A stretch of 51,998 nucleotides of DNA. It comes from an uncultured Treponema sp. Lineage in GTDB: Bacteria > Spirochaetota > Spirochaetia > Treponematales > Treponemataceae. The number at the start of each line of letters is the position of its first letter. The first letter of the stretch is position 1. The translations under genes were made by a program, and so were the position numbers. The stretch spans positions 1 through 51,998 of the forward strand of contig CAMCRZ010000018.1 in NCBI GenBank assembly GCA_945877425.1. The letters run 5' to 3'. The notes under the pieces were generated by a model. That model was not told the origin of the DNA. It did not search any database and saw only the letters and a program-made list of their open reading frames with translations. Positions 41,579 through 49,299 of this stretch are shown one piece after another.

Positions 41579-42337
41579 ATGAACAGTTATTTAATAAAGC
41601 AGAGTATTAAAATTACAACTCCTATTTTTTTCGGCTACATTGCAATTGGAATTCCATTCGGACTTATGATTGTAAATGCAGGATATCCATGGTGGCTTGC
41701 ACCTGTTATGAGCCTTGTCATGTACACTGGAGCCGGTGAATATATTGCAGTAGGACTTTTTGCCGCAGGTGCAGGACTTTTTGAGTTTATGCTCGTGCAG
41801 TTTCTTCTTGGGGTGCGCCATATTTTTTACGGTTTAAGCCTTATGGAAAAATACAAGGGTTTGGGAAAGTACAAGCCTTTTCTCATTTATGCCGTAACTG
41901 ATGAAACTTTTGCCCTTATTTCAAACCTTAATGTGCCTGAAAACGTAAACAAAGGCCTGTTCTTTACGATTATTTCTGCATTAGACGAACTTTACTGGGT
42001 TACGGGAAGCCTTATTGGTGCTGTAGCCTGCAATCTTCTTATCCGTTACGATCTGGCACAGTATCTTAAAGGCGTTGATTTTGCGCTTACGGCTTTGTTT
42101 GTTGTAATCGTAACGGAACAGCTTAAGGCTTCAAGAGAAAACATACTTTCTGTTATAGTGGGAATTTTTACTGCAGCAGCTGTAATCGTTTTGTACAGGT
42201 TAGGACTTTTTGCTTCGTCAAACATAATCTGGGTTTCAATTTGCTTTGGCTTGGGAATAATGCTTCTTCTTCGAGGCAGGAATTTCTACAGAAGCGAAAA
42301 TAAAAAATCAGCAGGAGAAACGGAATGGAAAAACTGA
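41579..42337 (+). CDS. azlC: AzlC-family branched-chain amino acid exporter subunit
   Basis: 252 residues with about seven membrane helices; TPIFFGYIAIGIPFGLMIV, MYTGAGEYIAVG and RHIFYGLSL are typical of AzlC. AzlC and AzlD together export branched-chain amino acids and analogues. ATG at 41579 has GGGG upstream; ATG at 41567, closer to the -10 box, is the alternative. Overlaps azlD by 13 bases. Confidence 0.87.
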   Translation: MNSYLIKQSIKITTPIFFGYIAIGIPFGLMIVNAGYPWWLAPVMSLVMYTGAGEYIAVGLFAAGAGLFEFMLVQFLLGVRHIFYGLSLMEKYKGLGKYKPFLIYAVTDETFALISNLNVPENVNKGLFFTIISALDELYWVTGSLIGAVACNLLIRYDLAQYLKGVDFALTALFVVIVTEQLKASRENILSVIVGIFTAAAVIVLYRLGLFASSNIIWVSICFGLGIMLLLRGRNFYRSENKKSAGETEWKN

Positions 42338-42654
42338 CTCTTATACAGGCTTTGATTTCAGTTGCTGCCGGCGGATTAGTAATGCTTTTTACAAGAGTTC
42401 TGCCTTTCGTTGTGTTCAGTAAAAAAAATCCTCCTAAAATAATCAGGTTTACGGAAAAATACATTCCTGCTGTAATTATGGGAATTCTTCTTATTTACTG
42501 CTTTAAAGACGTGGAGTTTAGGGAATGGCCTTTTGGTGCTCCGTACTTTATTGCAGCAGCTTTCTGTGCATTCGTTCACTTAACCGTAAAGAATTCTATG
42601 GTAAGCATAATTGGCAGTACAATACTTTTTATTGTTCTTTCAAGGCTCATGTAA
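42325..42654 (+). CDS. azlD: AzlD-family branched-chain amino acid exporter subunit
   Basis: 109 residues with four membrane helices, and the family's TRVLPFVVFSKK and YIPAVIMGILLIYCF segments. Small partner of AzlC. GGAGAAA precedes the ATG inside azlC. Confidence 0.85.
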   Translation: MEKLTLIQALISVAAGGLVMLFTRVLPFVVFSKKNPPKIIRFTEKYIPAVIMGILLIYCFKDVEFREWPFGAPYFIAAAFCAFVHLTVKNSMVSIIGSTILFIVLSRLM

Positions 42655-42759
42655 ATTCTGCGTAAAGTAGAAAATCAGGCTGATTGGTCTGTGAATAATT
42701 GAATTTAATCTTTATCTGTGTGATAATTTGCGTAAAGCATAAAATATTAGAGGTGAAAA

Positions 42760-42987
42760 ATGGTAGCTATAATTGTCGGTTTGATTTTAATTGCTTTTTG
42801 TGTATTTTCATGTCTTCCCTGCGGATTAAACTGGGGCTGTGACATTGTAAATTTCTTTAAGGGATTTGCTCCTGTTTTAGCTGCATTTGTAGGACTTATT
42901 GCCGTTTTCATTGGTTTCGCTGATGTAAAGGACAAAAAGGAAGCTAAAAAAGAAGCACAGGCAGAAGAATCTTCTCAAACAAAATAG
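42760..42987 (+). CDS. small two-span membrane protein
   Basis: 75 residues: two membrane helices (about 3-22 and 33-52) joined by a loop with three Cys (SCLPCGLNWGC), then a charged tail (KDKKEAKKEAQAEESSQTK). GAGGTG precedes the ATG, so it is probably real. Not recognised. It stands just before the rplM promoter; no link in function can be shown. Confidence 0.7.
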   Translation: MVAIIVGLILIAFCVFSCLPCGLNWGCDIVNFFKGFAPVLAAFVGLIAVFIGFADVKDKKEAKKEAQAEESSQTK

Positions 42988-42995
42988 AAAAATTA

Positions 42996-43024
42996 TTGAC
43001 CAAAAAGTCTTTAAATGCTAAATT
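42996..43024 (+). promoter_or_regulatory. rplM-rpsI promoter
   Basis: TTGACC (42996-43001), 17-base spacer, TAAATT (43019-43024). Confidence 0.75.
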
Positions 43025-43043
43025 TATGCACCCCGTATATATT

Positions 43044-43098
43044 ACGCACAACTGCTCATTGTGTGTAAGTGTTCGAAACTGGATGCAAAGTTTAGAAC
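43044..43098 (+). promoter_or_regulatory. two hairpins in the rplM leader
   Basis: The leader of about 93 bases forms ACGCACAA/TTGTGTGT (43044-43066, one G-U) and GTTCGAAACT/AGTTTAGAAC (43071-43098, one mismatch). Position and structure fit an autoregulatory ribosomal-protein leader for L13 or S9, which is an inference. Confidence 0.5.
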
Positions 43099-43123
43099 GC
43101 AATATTTTATTGAAGGTATATAC

Positions 43124-43552
43124 ATGAAAACTATTTTTGAAAAAGAAGATGCTGTTAAACATGAATGGTATGTTATTGACGCATCCGGCAAATCATTAGG
43201 ACGTGTTGCTGCAAAAGCTGCAAGTGTACTTCGCGGAAAGAACAAGCCAACTTACACACCAAACTCATTCTGTGGTGACTACGTTGTTATCGTTAATGCA
43301 GACAAAGTTGTAGTTACAGGTAACAAAGGTGAAGATTTAAAGTATCGCCATTACACAGGTTATGTTCGTGGTCTTACAACATATTCTTTCGATGAACTTA
43401 TGGCTAGAAATCCAATTTCTCCACTTGAAAGAACAATCGCAGGTATGCTTCCACACAATCGTCTTGGTCGTCAGCTCTTTAGAAACTTAAAAGTTTACGC
43501 TGGCAGTGAACATCCACACGCAGCACAGAACCCAAAACCTCTTGAAGTTTGA
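43124..43552 (+). CDS. rplM: 50S ribosomal protein L13
   Basis: 142 residues, the normal L13 length, with WYVIDASGKSLGRVAAKAA, DYVVIVNADKVVVTGNK and GMLPHNRLGRQLFRNLKVY. An early-assembly protein of the large subunit. The ATG at 43124 has GAAGG upstream. Leads the conserved rplM-rpsI pair and is preceded by a structured leader. Confidence 0.97.
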   Translation: MKTIFEKEDAVKHEWYVIDASGKSLGRVAAKAASVLRGKNKPTYTPNSFCGDYVVIVNADKVVVTGNKGEDLKYRHYTGYVRGLTTYSFDELMARNPISPLERTIAGMLPHNRLGRQLFRNLKVYAGSEHPHAAQNPKPLEV

Positions 43553-43579
43553 GTTAATAAGAGTAATTAGGAGACTATC

Positions 43580-43972
43580 GTGATTAAGAATATTGCAATC
43601 GGTACAGGAAGAAGAAAGACAGCAACTGCTCGTGTTTTTTTACGCGAAGGTTCTGGAAAAATCGTTGTTAACGGAAAAGATGTAAAGGATTATTTTGTAA
43701 GCGCTACACAGGTTAAGCTTGTTCAGCAGCCGCTTCTCGTTACATCTAACGAAAATAAGTATGATATTTTAATAAATGTTTGCGGTGGCGGACTTAACGG
43801 TCAGGCTGCAGCTTGTCTTCATGGTGTAGCTCGTGCAATTACACAGGTTGATCCAAACGCACGTCCTTCACTTAAGGCAAACGGATATCTTACACGTGAT
43901 TCACGTATGGTTGAACGTAAGAAGTACGGTCAGCGTGGTGCTCGTAGAAGATTCCAGTTCTCTAAGCGTTAG
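43580..43972 (+). CDS. rpsI: 30S ribosomal protein S9
   Basis: 130 residues, ending in the conserved basic tail GARRRFQFSKR that reaches the P-site tRNA, with GTGRRKTATARV at the start. GTG start at 43580 with TTAGGAGA upstream. Second gene of the pair with rplM. Confidence 0.97.
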   Translation: MIKNIAIGTGRRKTATARVFLREGSGKIVVNGKDVKDYFVSATQVKLVQQPLLVTSNENKYDILINVCGGGLNGQAAACLHGVARAITQVDPNARPSLKANGYLTRDSRMVERKKYGQRGARRRFQFSKR

Positions 43973-43997
43973 TTTTATTCTTGGAGAAATTGTTCAG

Positions 43998-44624
43998 TTG
44001 AAAATAGCTGGATTAAAGCAGACTTTGCGGGGAGTGTTAGAAATAACGCCTGATGCAGGGTCTGCCTTTTTTTTACGAATTTTATATTTATCTCAGCATG
44101 AAGGTTGTGAAGACTGTGTTCTTGAAGAAGATTTTTTTCCCGGTGCTGAGTTTGAAGGCGAAAAACTTGTAAACATAATGCATGCTTCCCTTGTTTATTC
44201 TGTTGAAGCTGCAGCTATGTCTTATCTGGCAAGAGCAGAACAGAGCCGTTTTGGGCTTACACAAAAACTTCTGAAAAAGGGCATGGACAAAAACGACATT
44301 GCCCTTGCTTTAGATTATCTTGAAAGCGAACATTTACTTGATGACAGGCGTTTTGCAGGTGCCTGGCTGAGAAACAGATTTATTACACATTCAGAAGGCA
44401 GAATAAAACTTACAGCAGAACTTTCTTCAAGAGGCGTAAAAAAAGAAGCAATAAAAGCTGCCCTTGACGATTTTTTCTGCGAACATACGGAACTTGAACT
44501 TTGCAGCCGTGCCTTCAGCAAATTACGAAGAATCTGCAGTAATGATGAAAAAAATTATGCATCTTTACAGCGTCTTGGGTTTTCATATAAAACTATACAA
44601 AAAGCTGTAATGGAAAAATTTTAA
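43998..44624 (+). CDS. recX: regulatory protein RecX
   Basis: RecX binds RecA filaments and limits recombination. 208 residues, with the three-helix repeats of the family (YLARAEQSRFGLTQKLLKKG, YLESEHLLDDRRFAGAW, LSSRGVKKEAIKAAL). A TTG at 43998 with GGAGA ten bases upstream is chosen; the frame extends upstream into rpsI, which is not likely coding. It starts 25 bases after rpsI and probably shares its transcript. No recA is in the window. Confidence 0.82.
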   Translation: MKIAGLKQTLRGVLEITPDAGSAFFLRILYLSQHEGCEDCVLEEDFFPGAEFEGEKLVNIMHASLVYSVEAAAMSYLARAEQSRFGLTQKLLKKGMDKNDIALALDYLESEHLLDDRRFAGAWLRNRFITHSEGRIKLTAELSSRGVKKEAIKAALDDFFCEHTELELCSRAFSKLRRICSNDEKNYASLQRLGFSYKTIQKAVMEKF

Positions 44625-44679
44625 TGGACATTTATAAAAATCAGTGTAAAATATTTCGATAATAGTTTAAGGTAAAAAC

Positions 44680-45279
44680 ATGGCATCAAATAAGGAAGTG
44701 AAAAAACCGGTTGTTTATTCTGCTCTGGAAGTTGCAAAAATTTGCGGCGTTGTAAATCAGACGGCAATTAACTGGATTAAAAATAATTATCTTAAAGCAT
44801 TTAAAACTCCAGGCGGACAGTTCAGGGTTTACCCGGAAGATCTTGTGGAATTTATGAAAAAGCGTGATATGCGTGTTCCTGAAGAAGTTTTAAAATACTG
44901 CATCAAGAAAAAGATAAGTCTTCTTATTGTTGATGACGATGTTAGCCTTAACAATGTTGTAAAAAAGTTTCTTGCAGGAAGAATTGAAAATCTGGAAATT
45001 TATCAGGCTTTCGACGGATTTGAAGCAGGAGCTTTAATGGAAAAACTGAAGCCTTCAATTTTAATTCTTGACCTTGGTTTGCCTGGCGTTGACGGACTTA
45101 AGCTTCTGGAAAAACTCCGCAGCAGTGAAGAATATTCAAATACAACCATTATCGTTATTACAGCTTCAATGGATGAGGAAATGGACGTAAAGTGCTGGAA
45201 ACTTGGTGTTGCCAAAATATTTAAAAAACCGGTTTCCCTTCCTCAGTTAAGTGAAGCTGTGGAAGAGATTGCCGGCTAG
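44680..45279 (+). CDS. response regulator with N-terminal excisionase-type HTH and C-terminal receiver
   Basis: 199 residues. Residues about 12-62 are a MerR/excisionase-type HTH (YSALEVAKICGVVNQTAINW, KTPGGQFRVYPEDLVEFM). A CheY-like receiver (about 79-199) has D85-D87, phosphoacceptor D131, T161 and K183. This order is the reverse of most response regulators, where the receiver comes first. No histidine kinase is nearby. AAGG precedes the ATG. Probably a phosphorylation-controlled DNA-binding protein; its partner is unknown. Confidence 0.83.
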   Translation: MASNKEVKKPVVYSALEVAKICGVVNQTAINWIKNNYLKAFKTPGGQFRVYPEDLVEFMKKRDMRVPEEVLKYCIKKKISLLIVDDDVSLNNVVKKFLAGRIENLEIYQAFDGFEAGALMEKLKPSILILDLGLPGVDGLKLLEKLRSSEEYSNTTIIVITASMDEEMDVKCWKLGVAKIFKKPVSLPQLSEAVEEIAG

Positions 45280-45293
45280 TATTTTTAATATTT

Positions 45294-46265
45294 TTAGTAA
45301 AGCATGGGGCTTGACTGATTTGAATTTTCAGTAAGGGATTTTGATTTTTCTAACAAAGAAGAAAGGTGCATCATATATCCTAAAAAATCAATTTCCGGCT
45401 TGTATTCAAAAGGAATGACTTCACAATAATCAGAAATCAGACTGTCTTCAAAAACGTAATCAACTAAATCCTCAAAAGAACCTATGCTGTCAATCAGTTT
45501 GTTTTCAAGTGCCTGCTTTGCCGTGTAAACACGACCGTCTGCAATAGGGTAAAGTTCTTCTTTAGTAAGGTTCCGGCTTTCACAGACAATATCAGTAAAC
45601 TGCTGGTAACATTCGTCGCTTATAGCCTGCATAATGTCCTGCTGTTCCATAGACAAAGGCTGCGTAATGTCACCCATAGTTTTATTTTTTCCTGAATGAA
45701 TTGTTGTAGATTTTACTCCGTGCTCGTCCATAAATCCGCTTATGTCAAAAAACTGACCTGAAATTACACCGATGCTGCCTGTTAAAGTGTTGCGGTTTGC
45801 CATAATGTAGTCTGCTGCACAAGAAATGTAATATGCTCCGCTGCAAGCCATGTGGGTAAAATAAGCGTAAACTTTTTTCCCTGTTTCCCTGTACTGCTTG
45901 AGTGCAAAGTAAGTTTCATCAGATTCGTAAACAGTTCCTCCTGGTGAATCAATAAAAAGAATGACTGCCCTGTTGTTTTCGTCAAGAGCAAGTGCTTCTA
46001 TTGTGCTTAAAATCCACTGCTGGTTGTAATATGGTGACATTTCTGCAATTTCGCCTTTAATGTAAAGCTTTGCAATGTAGGGACTTTCGCTGTTGAACTC
46101 AAACTTTACGTTTCCAGTTTTAGAGCTGCTTGGAATTTTCCTGCTTTCTGAAGAATTTGATGCGTTGTTGAAAATAAAAACCAAAACTGCTGCAATGCAT
46201 ATTCCTATGAAAACAATAAGTCCCTTTTTTCCGTCTTTTTCTTTACCGTTATTCTGTAAGTTCAT
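45294..46265 (-). CDS. sppA: signal peptide peptidase SppA-like serine protease
   Basis: Membrane-bound protease that degrades cleaved signal peptides. 323 residues: membrane anchor (about 15-33), then the SppA fold with D106SPGG, nucleophile S142 in MACSGAYYISC and the general-base Lys in SGKNKTMG (K195, or K193). The short, single-domain form, as in Gram-positives and many spirochaetes. GGAGA precedes the ATG. Transcribed toward the HTH-receiver gene. Confidence 0.88.
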   Translation of the reverse strand: MNLQNNGKEKDGKKGLIVFIGICIAAVLVFIFNNASNSSESRKIPSSSKTGNVKFEFNSESPYIAKLYIKGEIAEMSPYYNQQWILSTIEALALDENNRAVILFIDSPGGTVYESDETYFALKQYRETGKKVYAYFTHMACSGAYYISCAADYIMANRNTLTGSIGVISGQFFDISGFMDEHGVKSTTIHSGKNKTMGDITQPLSMEQQDIMQAISDECYQQFTDIVCESRNLTKEELYPIADGRVYTAKQALENKLIDSIGSFEDLVDYVFEDSLISDYCEVIPFEYKPEIDFLGYMMHLSSLLEKSKSLTENSNQSSPMLY

Positions 46266-46283
46266 TTTTTTTCTCCTGTAAAA

Positions 46284-47051
46284 TCATGCAAAATCTGCAA
46301 CAGAAAGTTCGTTCCGTGAAATTGCTTCTGTTTTAAGATCAAAATATGCATTTGTAAAAGTCATTGATTCGTAAGGCTTTAACCATAGCGATAAAATTCC
46401 AAAAGTAAGCACATTGAGAATTTCCCAGCCTGCAAAACTGAGCCACATTACAAAAACATCAGCCTTATGATGATGAGTTATGATTTTGCTTATGTTAAGC
46501 GCTTTTTTTACGCTCATCTGCGGATTTTCTGCAAGGACAAAAAATGTCTGCGAGTAAGAAACTGCCTTTACTATGCCGGGAATAAAAAACAGAAGACTCC
46601 ACAAAAATGTCCATAAAGAAGTGTATAGTAAACAAAGAAATCCCTTTAATCCGTGAGAAAATTCACTTATAAACTCATTGAACGAAAGGCTTTCTGTAGT
46701 GCCGTACATTTTTACGCAAAATCTTGAAATGGCAAGCAGGAAACTTCCGCACACAGCTGCACATAAAATCATTACGATAAAGCCGAATGGGTTTGCCTTG
46801 TTTTCCAGCGAAGAGCCGAAATTATTTTTCAGACTCATTCCTTCAGTGGTAATTGTAAAAGTCAGGGTTTCAGGCCTTTCAATAAAATTGTTCCGGCTGA
46901 TTTGCCTTACATTTTCACTTTGATTCTGTGCTTCGCTGTAAAAAGTAATGCTGAAAATTATTGAGGTTACAATTACAATAATTACAGGCGTTCTGTAACG
47001 GTTTTTCAGCTGAAGTTTTGCTTTCTGTTTGAATTCTTTTCTGTTAAACAT
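46284..47051 (-). CDS. DUF975-family membrane protein
   Basis: 255 residues with about five membrane helices, starting MFNRKEFKQKAKLQLKNRY, with LLYTSLWTFLWSLLFFIPGI and SYSQTFFVLAENPQMSVKKA in the middle, the pattern of DUF975. No function is known. It overlaps the CYTH gene by eight bases and precedes sppA by 18 bases, so the three are probably one transcript. Confidence 0.78.
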   Translation of the reverse strand: MFNRKEFKQKAKLQLKNRYRTPVIIVIVTSIIFSITFYSEAQNQSENVRQISRNNFIERPETLTFTITTEGMSLKNNFGSSLENKANPFGFIVMILCAAVCGSFLLAISRFCVKMYGTTESLSFNEFISEFSHGLKGFLCLLYTSLWTFLWSLLFFIPGIVKAVSYSQTFFVLAENPQMSVKKALNISKIITHHHKADVFVMWLSFAGWEILNVLTFGILSLWLKPYESMTFTNAYFDLKTEAISRNELSVADFA

Positions 47052-47643
47052 ACTCTTCTCCTGAATGATTTATTTTATATTCTTCAAGTAACTGAGAATA
47101 ATATCTGTTTTCTATCTGATTTTGGGAAATTTCCAGTTTTTCCAGAATTGATTTAATTTGTTCCTGACATTTTTCTACAGTTTCATTATCAGCAGAAGGT
47201 GAAAGAATTTCAATTTCAAGAAAATCTCCTAAAGGAAAAACATTGCATAATTCAAGAGTCGCATTTTCGTATTTCCAGCTCATAACTTCCTTGTGCTTTT
47301 CAAGTGCAACTTCATAACCCCAATCGGCAAGAAACGCAAGAACAGGCTCGGCTGAAGAAATGGTACATTCTTTTTCATCATTTACTTCGGTAGAAATGCC
47401 TTCTGTTGAAGTGAAAATTTCTTTCCGCTTGTAAGTTAAAAGGTACTGCGTTTTATTCTGATTGTCCTGAAAAATTTCTTCTCTCAGGCGGATTTTTTTT
47501 CTGTCGAAAGTTCCGTCTGGTAATTTTTTTCCGTAATATTTATCGTTTTTAACAACACTTCCCTGATACTGTGCAATTTTGTTCAGCTTTTCTATAAGAA
47601 GATTTCTGTTTTTTACATGAGCTTTTATTTCAATTTCATTCAT
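47044..47643 (-). CDS. CYTH-domain protein
   Basis: 199 residues of the CYTH (class IV adenylate cyclase / thiamine triphosphatase) fold: EIEIKA at 3-8 is the ExExK signature, with KIRLRE, LLTYKRKE and LEIEIL. Such proteins act on triphosphates with Mg or Mn; cAMP synthesis and ThTP or polyphosphate hydrolysis are both possible. The neighbours do not decide it. It would be of interest as a cAMP source for the CNB regulator at 12.6 kb, but that is only a guess. Confidence 0.75.
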   Translation of the reverse strand: MNEIEIKAHVKNRNLLIEKLNKIAQYQGSVVKNDKYYGKKLPDGTFDRKKIRLREEIFQDNQNKTQYLLTYKRKEIFTSTEGISTEVNDEKECTISSAEPVLAFLADWGYEVALEKHKEVMSWKYENATLELCNVFPLGDFLEIEILSPSADNETVEKCQEQIKSILEKLEISQNQIENRYYSQLLEEYKINHSGEEYV

Positions 47644-47686
47644 AGGCTTACAGAATACAACTTTTTATATAAATGTGCAGTGTTAA

Positions 47687-47715
47687 TTTACCTTTTTTAG
47701 AAAAAATGTTAAATT
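47687..47715 (+). promoter_or_regulatory. weak lysA promoter, leaderless arrangement
   Basis: TTTACC (47687-47692), 17-base spacer, TAAATT (47710-47715), eight bases from the ATG at 47724. No ribosome binding site is seen. Confidence 0.4.
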
Positions 47716-47723
47716 CTCCCATT

Positions 47724-48992
47724 ATGAATACATTTCCTTTAACAAAAAATCAGCTTGAAAAACTTACGGAAACTTATGAAACACCGTTTTACATTTACGA
47801 CGAAAAGGCTATTCGTGAAAATATGCAGTACTTTAAAAAAGCATTCAGCATATTTCCTGAATTCAGAGAATATTTTGCAGTAAAGGCTTGTCCTAATCCT
47901 TACATTCTGAAAATTCTTGAAAGCGAAGGTTGCGGCGGTGACTGTTCAAGTTTGCCTGAATTGATTCTTTGCGAAAAATCAAATATTACAGGAAAGCGCA
48001 TAATGTTTACAAGCAACGACACTCCTGCCGGTGAATTTGTTTATGCTCAGAAACTTGGCGCAATTATCAATCTTGATGACATTACTCATATTGATTATTT
48101 AAAGAATGCTTTAGGCGGACAGCTTCCTGACACTATTTGTTTCCGTTACAATCCGGGGCCTTTAAAAGAAGGCGGTAATTCAATTATCGGTAAGCCGGAA
48201 GAAGCAAAGTACGGTCTTACAAAACAGCAGATGATTGAAGCCTATAAAATTTGCAAGGCTCAGGGTGTAAAGCATTTCGGACTTCATACAATGGTTGCTT
48301 CAAATGAACTTAATCCTGACTTTTTTGTTGATACGGCTCACATTGTTTTTGATTTAGTTCTTGAAGTTCAGAAAGAGTGCGGCGTTAATATTGAATTTGT
48401 TGATTTAGGCGGCGGCATTGGAATTCCGTATAAACCTGATCAGAAAAAAGTTGACCTTAATTACGTTGCGGAAAAAATTCACGCTCTTTATGGAAAAATG
48501 ATTGTTCCTGCTGGTCTTGATCCGCTGGCAATTTACTTTGAATGTGGTCGTCCAATTACAGGACCTTACGGCTACCTTGTTACAAAAGTTATTCACGAAA
48601 AGCACATTTACAGGGAATACATTGGAACTGATGCTTCTATGGCTGATTTAATGCGTCCCGGAATGTACGGTGCTTACCATGAAGTGCAGGTTGTGGGAAA
48701 AGAAGATTTGCCGAAAGACTGCATTTACGATGTTACGGGAAGCCTTTGCGAAAATTGTGATAAATTTGCAGTTCAGCGTCCTCTTCCAAAAATTGAACCT
48801 GGTGATCTTCTTGTTATTCATGATGCAGGTGCTCACGGAAGGGCAATGGGCTTTAACTACAACGGCAAGCTTCGTGCAGGTGAACTTCTTTTAAGAACAG
48901 ACGGCAGCGTTTCCATGATAAGGCGAAAAGAAACAATAGAAGATTACTTTGCAACTTTAGACTTCAACGGCCTGAAAGATTTCAACGCATAG
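47724..48992 (+). CDS. lysA: diaminopimelate decarboxylase
   Basis: PLP enzyme of fold type III that makes lysine from meso-diaminopimelate. 422 residues from the ATG at 47724, with PLP Lys K54 in FAVKACPNP, EAKYGL, CGRPITGPYG and GSLCENCDKFA, and GAHGRAMGFNYN. The exact substrate is not proven: related decarboxylases act on carboxynorspermidine or ornithine. The EGGNSIIGKPEEAKYGL segment is of the type seen in many anaerobes. Single gene. Confidence 0.87.
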   Translation: MNTFPLTKNQLEKLTETYETPFYIYDEKAIRENMQYFKKAFSIFPEFREYFAVKACPNPYILKILESEGCGGDCSSLPELILCEKSNITGKRIMFTSNDTPAGEFVYAQKLGAIINLDDITHIDYLKNALGGQLPDTICFRYNPGPLKEGGNSIIGKPEEAKYGLTKQQMIEAYKICKAQGVKHFGLHTMVASNELNPDFFVDTAHIVFDLVLEVQKECGVNIEFVDLGGGIGIPYKPDQKKVDLNYVAEKIHALYGKMIVPAGLDPLAIYFECGRPITGPYGYLVTKVIHEKHIYREYIGTDASMADLMRPGMYGAYHEVQVVGKEDLPKDCIYDVTGSLCENCDKFAVQRPLPKIEPGDLLVIHDAGAHGRAMGFNYNGKLRAGELLLRTDGSVSMIRRKETIEDYFATLDFNGLKDFNA

Positions 48993-49015
48993 CCGGCTTC
49001 TTTTGCAAAAACCGC

Positions 49016-49052
49016 GCCTGATTTTACCGTAAAGTATGTGGTATAATCAGGC
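49016..49052 (+). promoter_or_regulatory. promoter with operator-like inverted repeat for the small winged-helix gene
   Basis: Extended -10 TGGTATAAT (TATAAT 49042-49047). Inverted repeat GCCTGATT (49016-49023) and AATCAGGC (49045-49052) spans it, so the encoded regulator may bind here. Confidence 0.55.
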
Positions 49053-49065
49053 TGTTAAACAGAAA

Positions 49066-49293
49066 ATGGCCGATAAATGGCAGATAAAACAAGCTTTTGC
49101 CGAAAAATTGGCCGATATTCTGATTTTTATGGCCGATAAACAGGCTGTTACTACAAGAGAAATTGTCCTTCATTTTGGATTTACTGAAACTACAGCAAAA
49201 CGTTATTTAAGGACTCTTACAGAGTTCGGATATCTGGAAGCAATGGGCAGCAACAAAAACCGCCGCTATAAAATTATTTCAGATCTTAAGTAA
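49066..49293 (+). CDS. small winged-helix DNA-binding protein
   Basis: 75 residues from the ATG at 49066; an ATG at 49036 precedes the -10 box and is excluded. Residues about 20-72 are a winged HTH (TTREIVLHFGFTETTAKRYL then GYLEAMGSNKNRRYKI), like the C-terminal DNA-binding domain of many Fic proteins and DeoR-type regulators. The phrase MADK occurs twice (1-4 and 21-24). No Fic or partner gene adjoins it. Confidence 0.7.
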   Translation: MADKWQIKQAFAEKLADILIFMADKQAVTTREIVLHFGFTETTAKRYLRTLTEFGYLEAMGSNKNRRYKIISDLK

Positions 49294-49299
49294 GATGCA

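Noticed and set aside
43833..43997. Upstream extension of recX into rpsI
   Set aside because: It overlaps the coding end of rpsI in another frame; the TTG at 43998 has a ribosome binding site and fits the RecX start.
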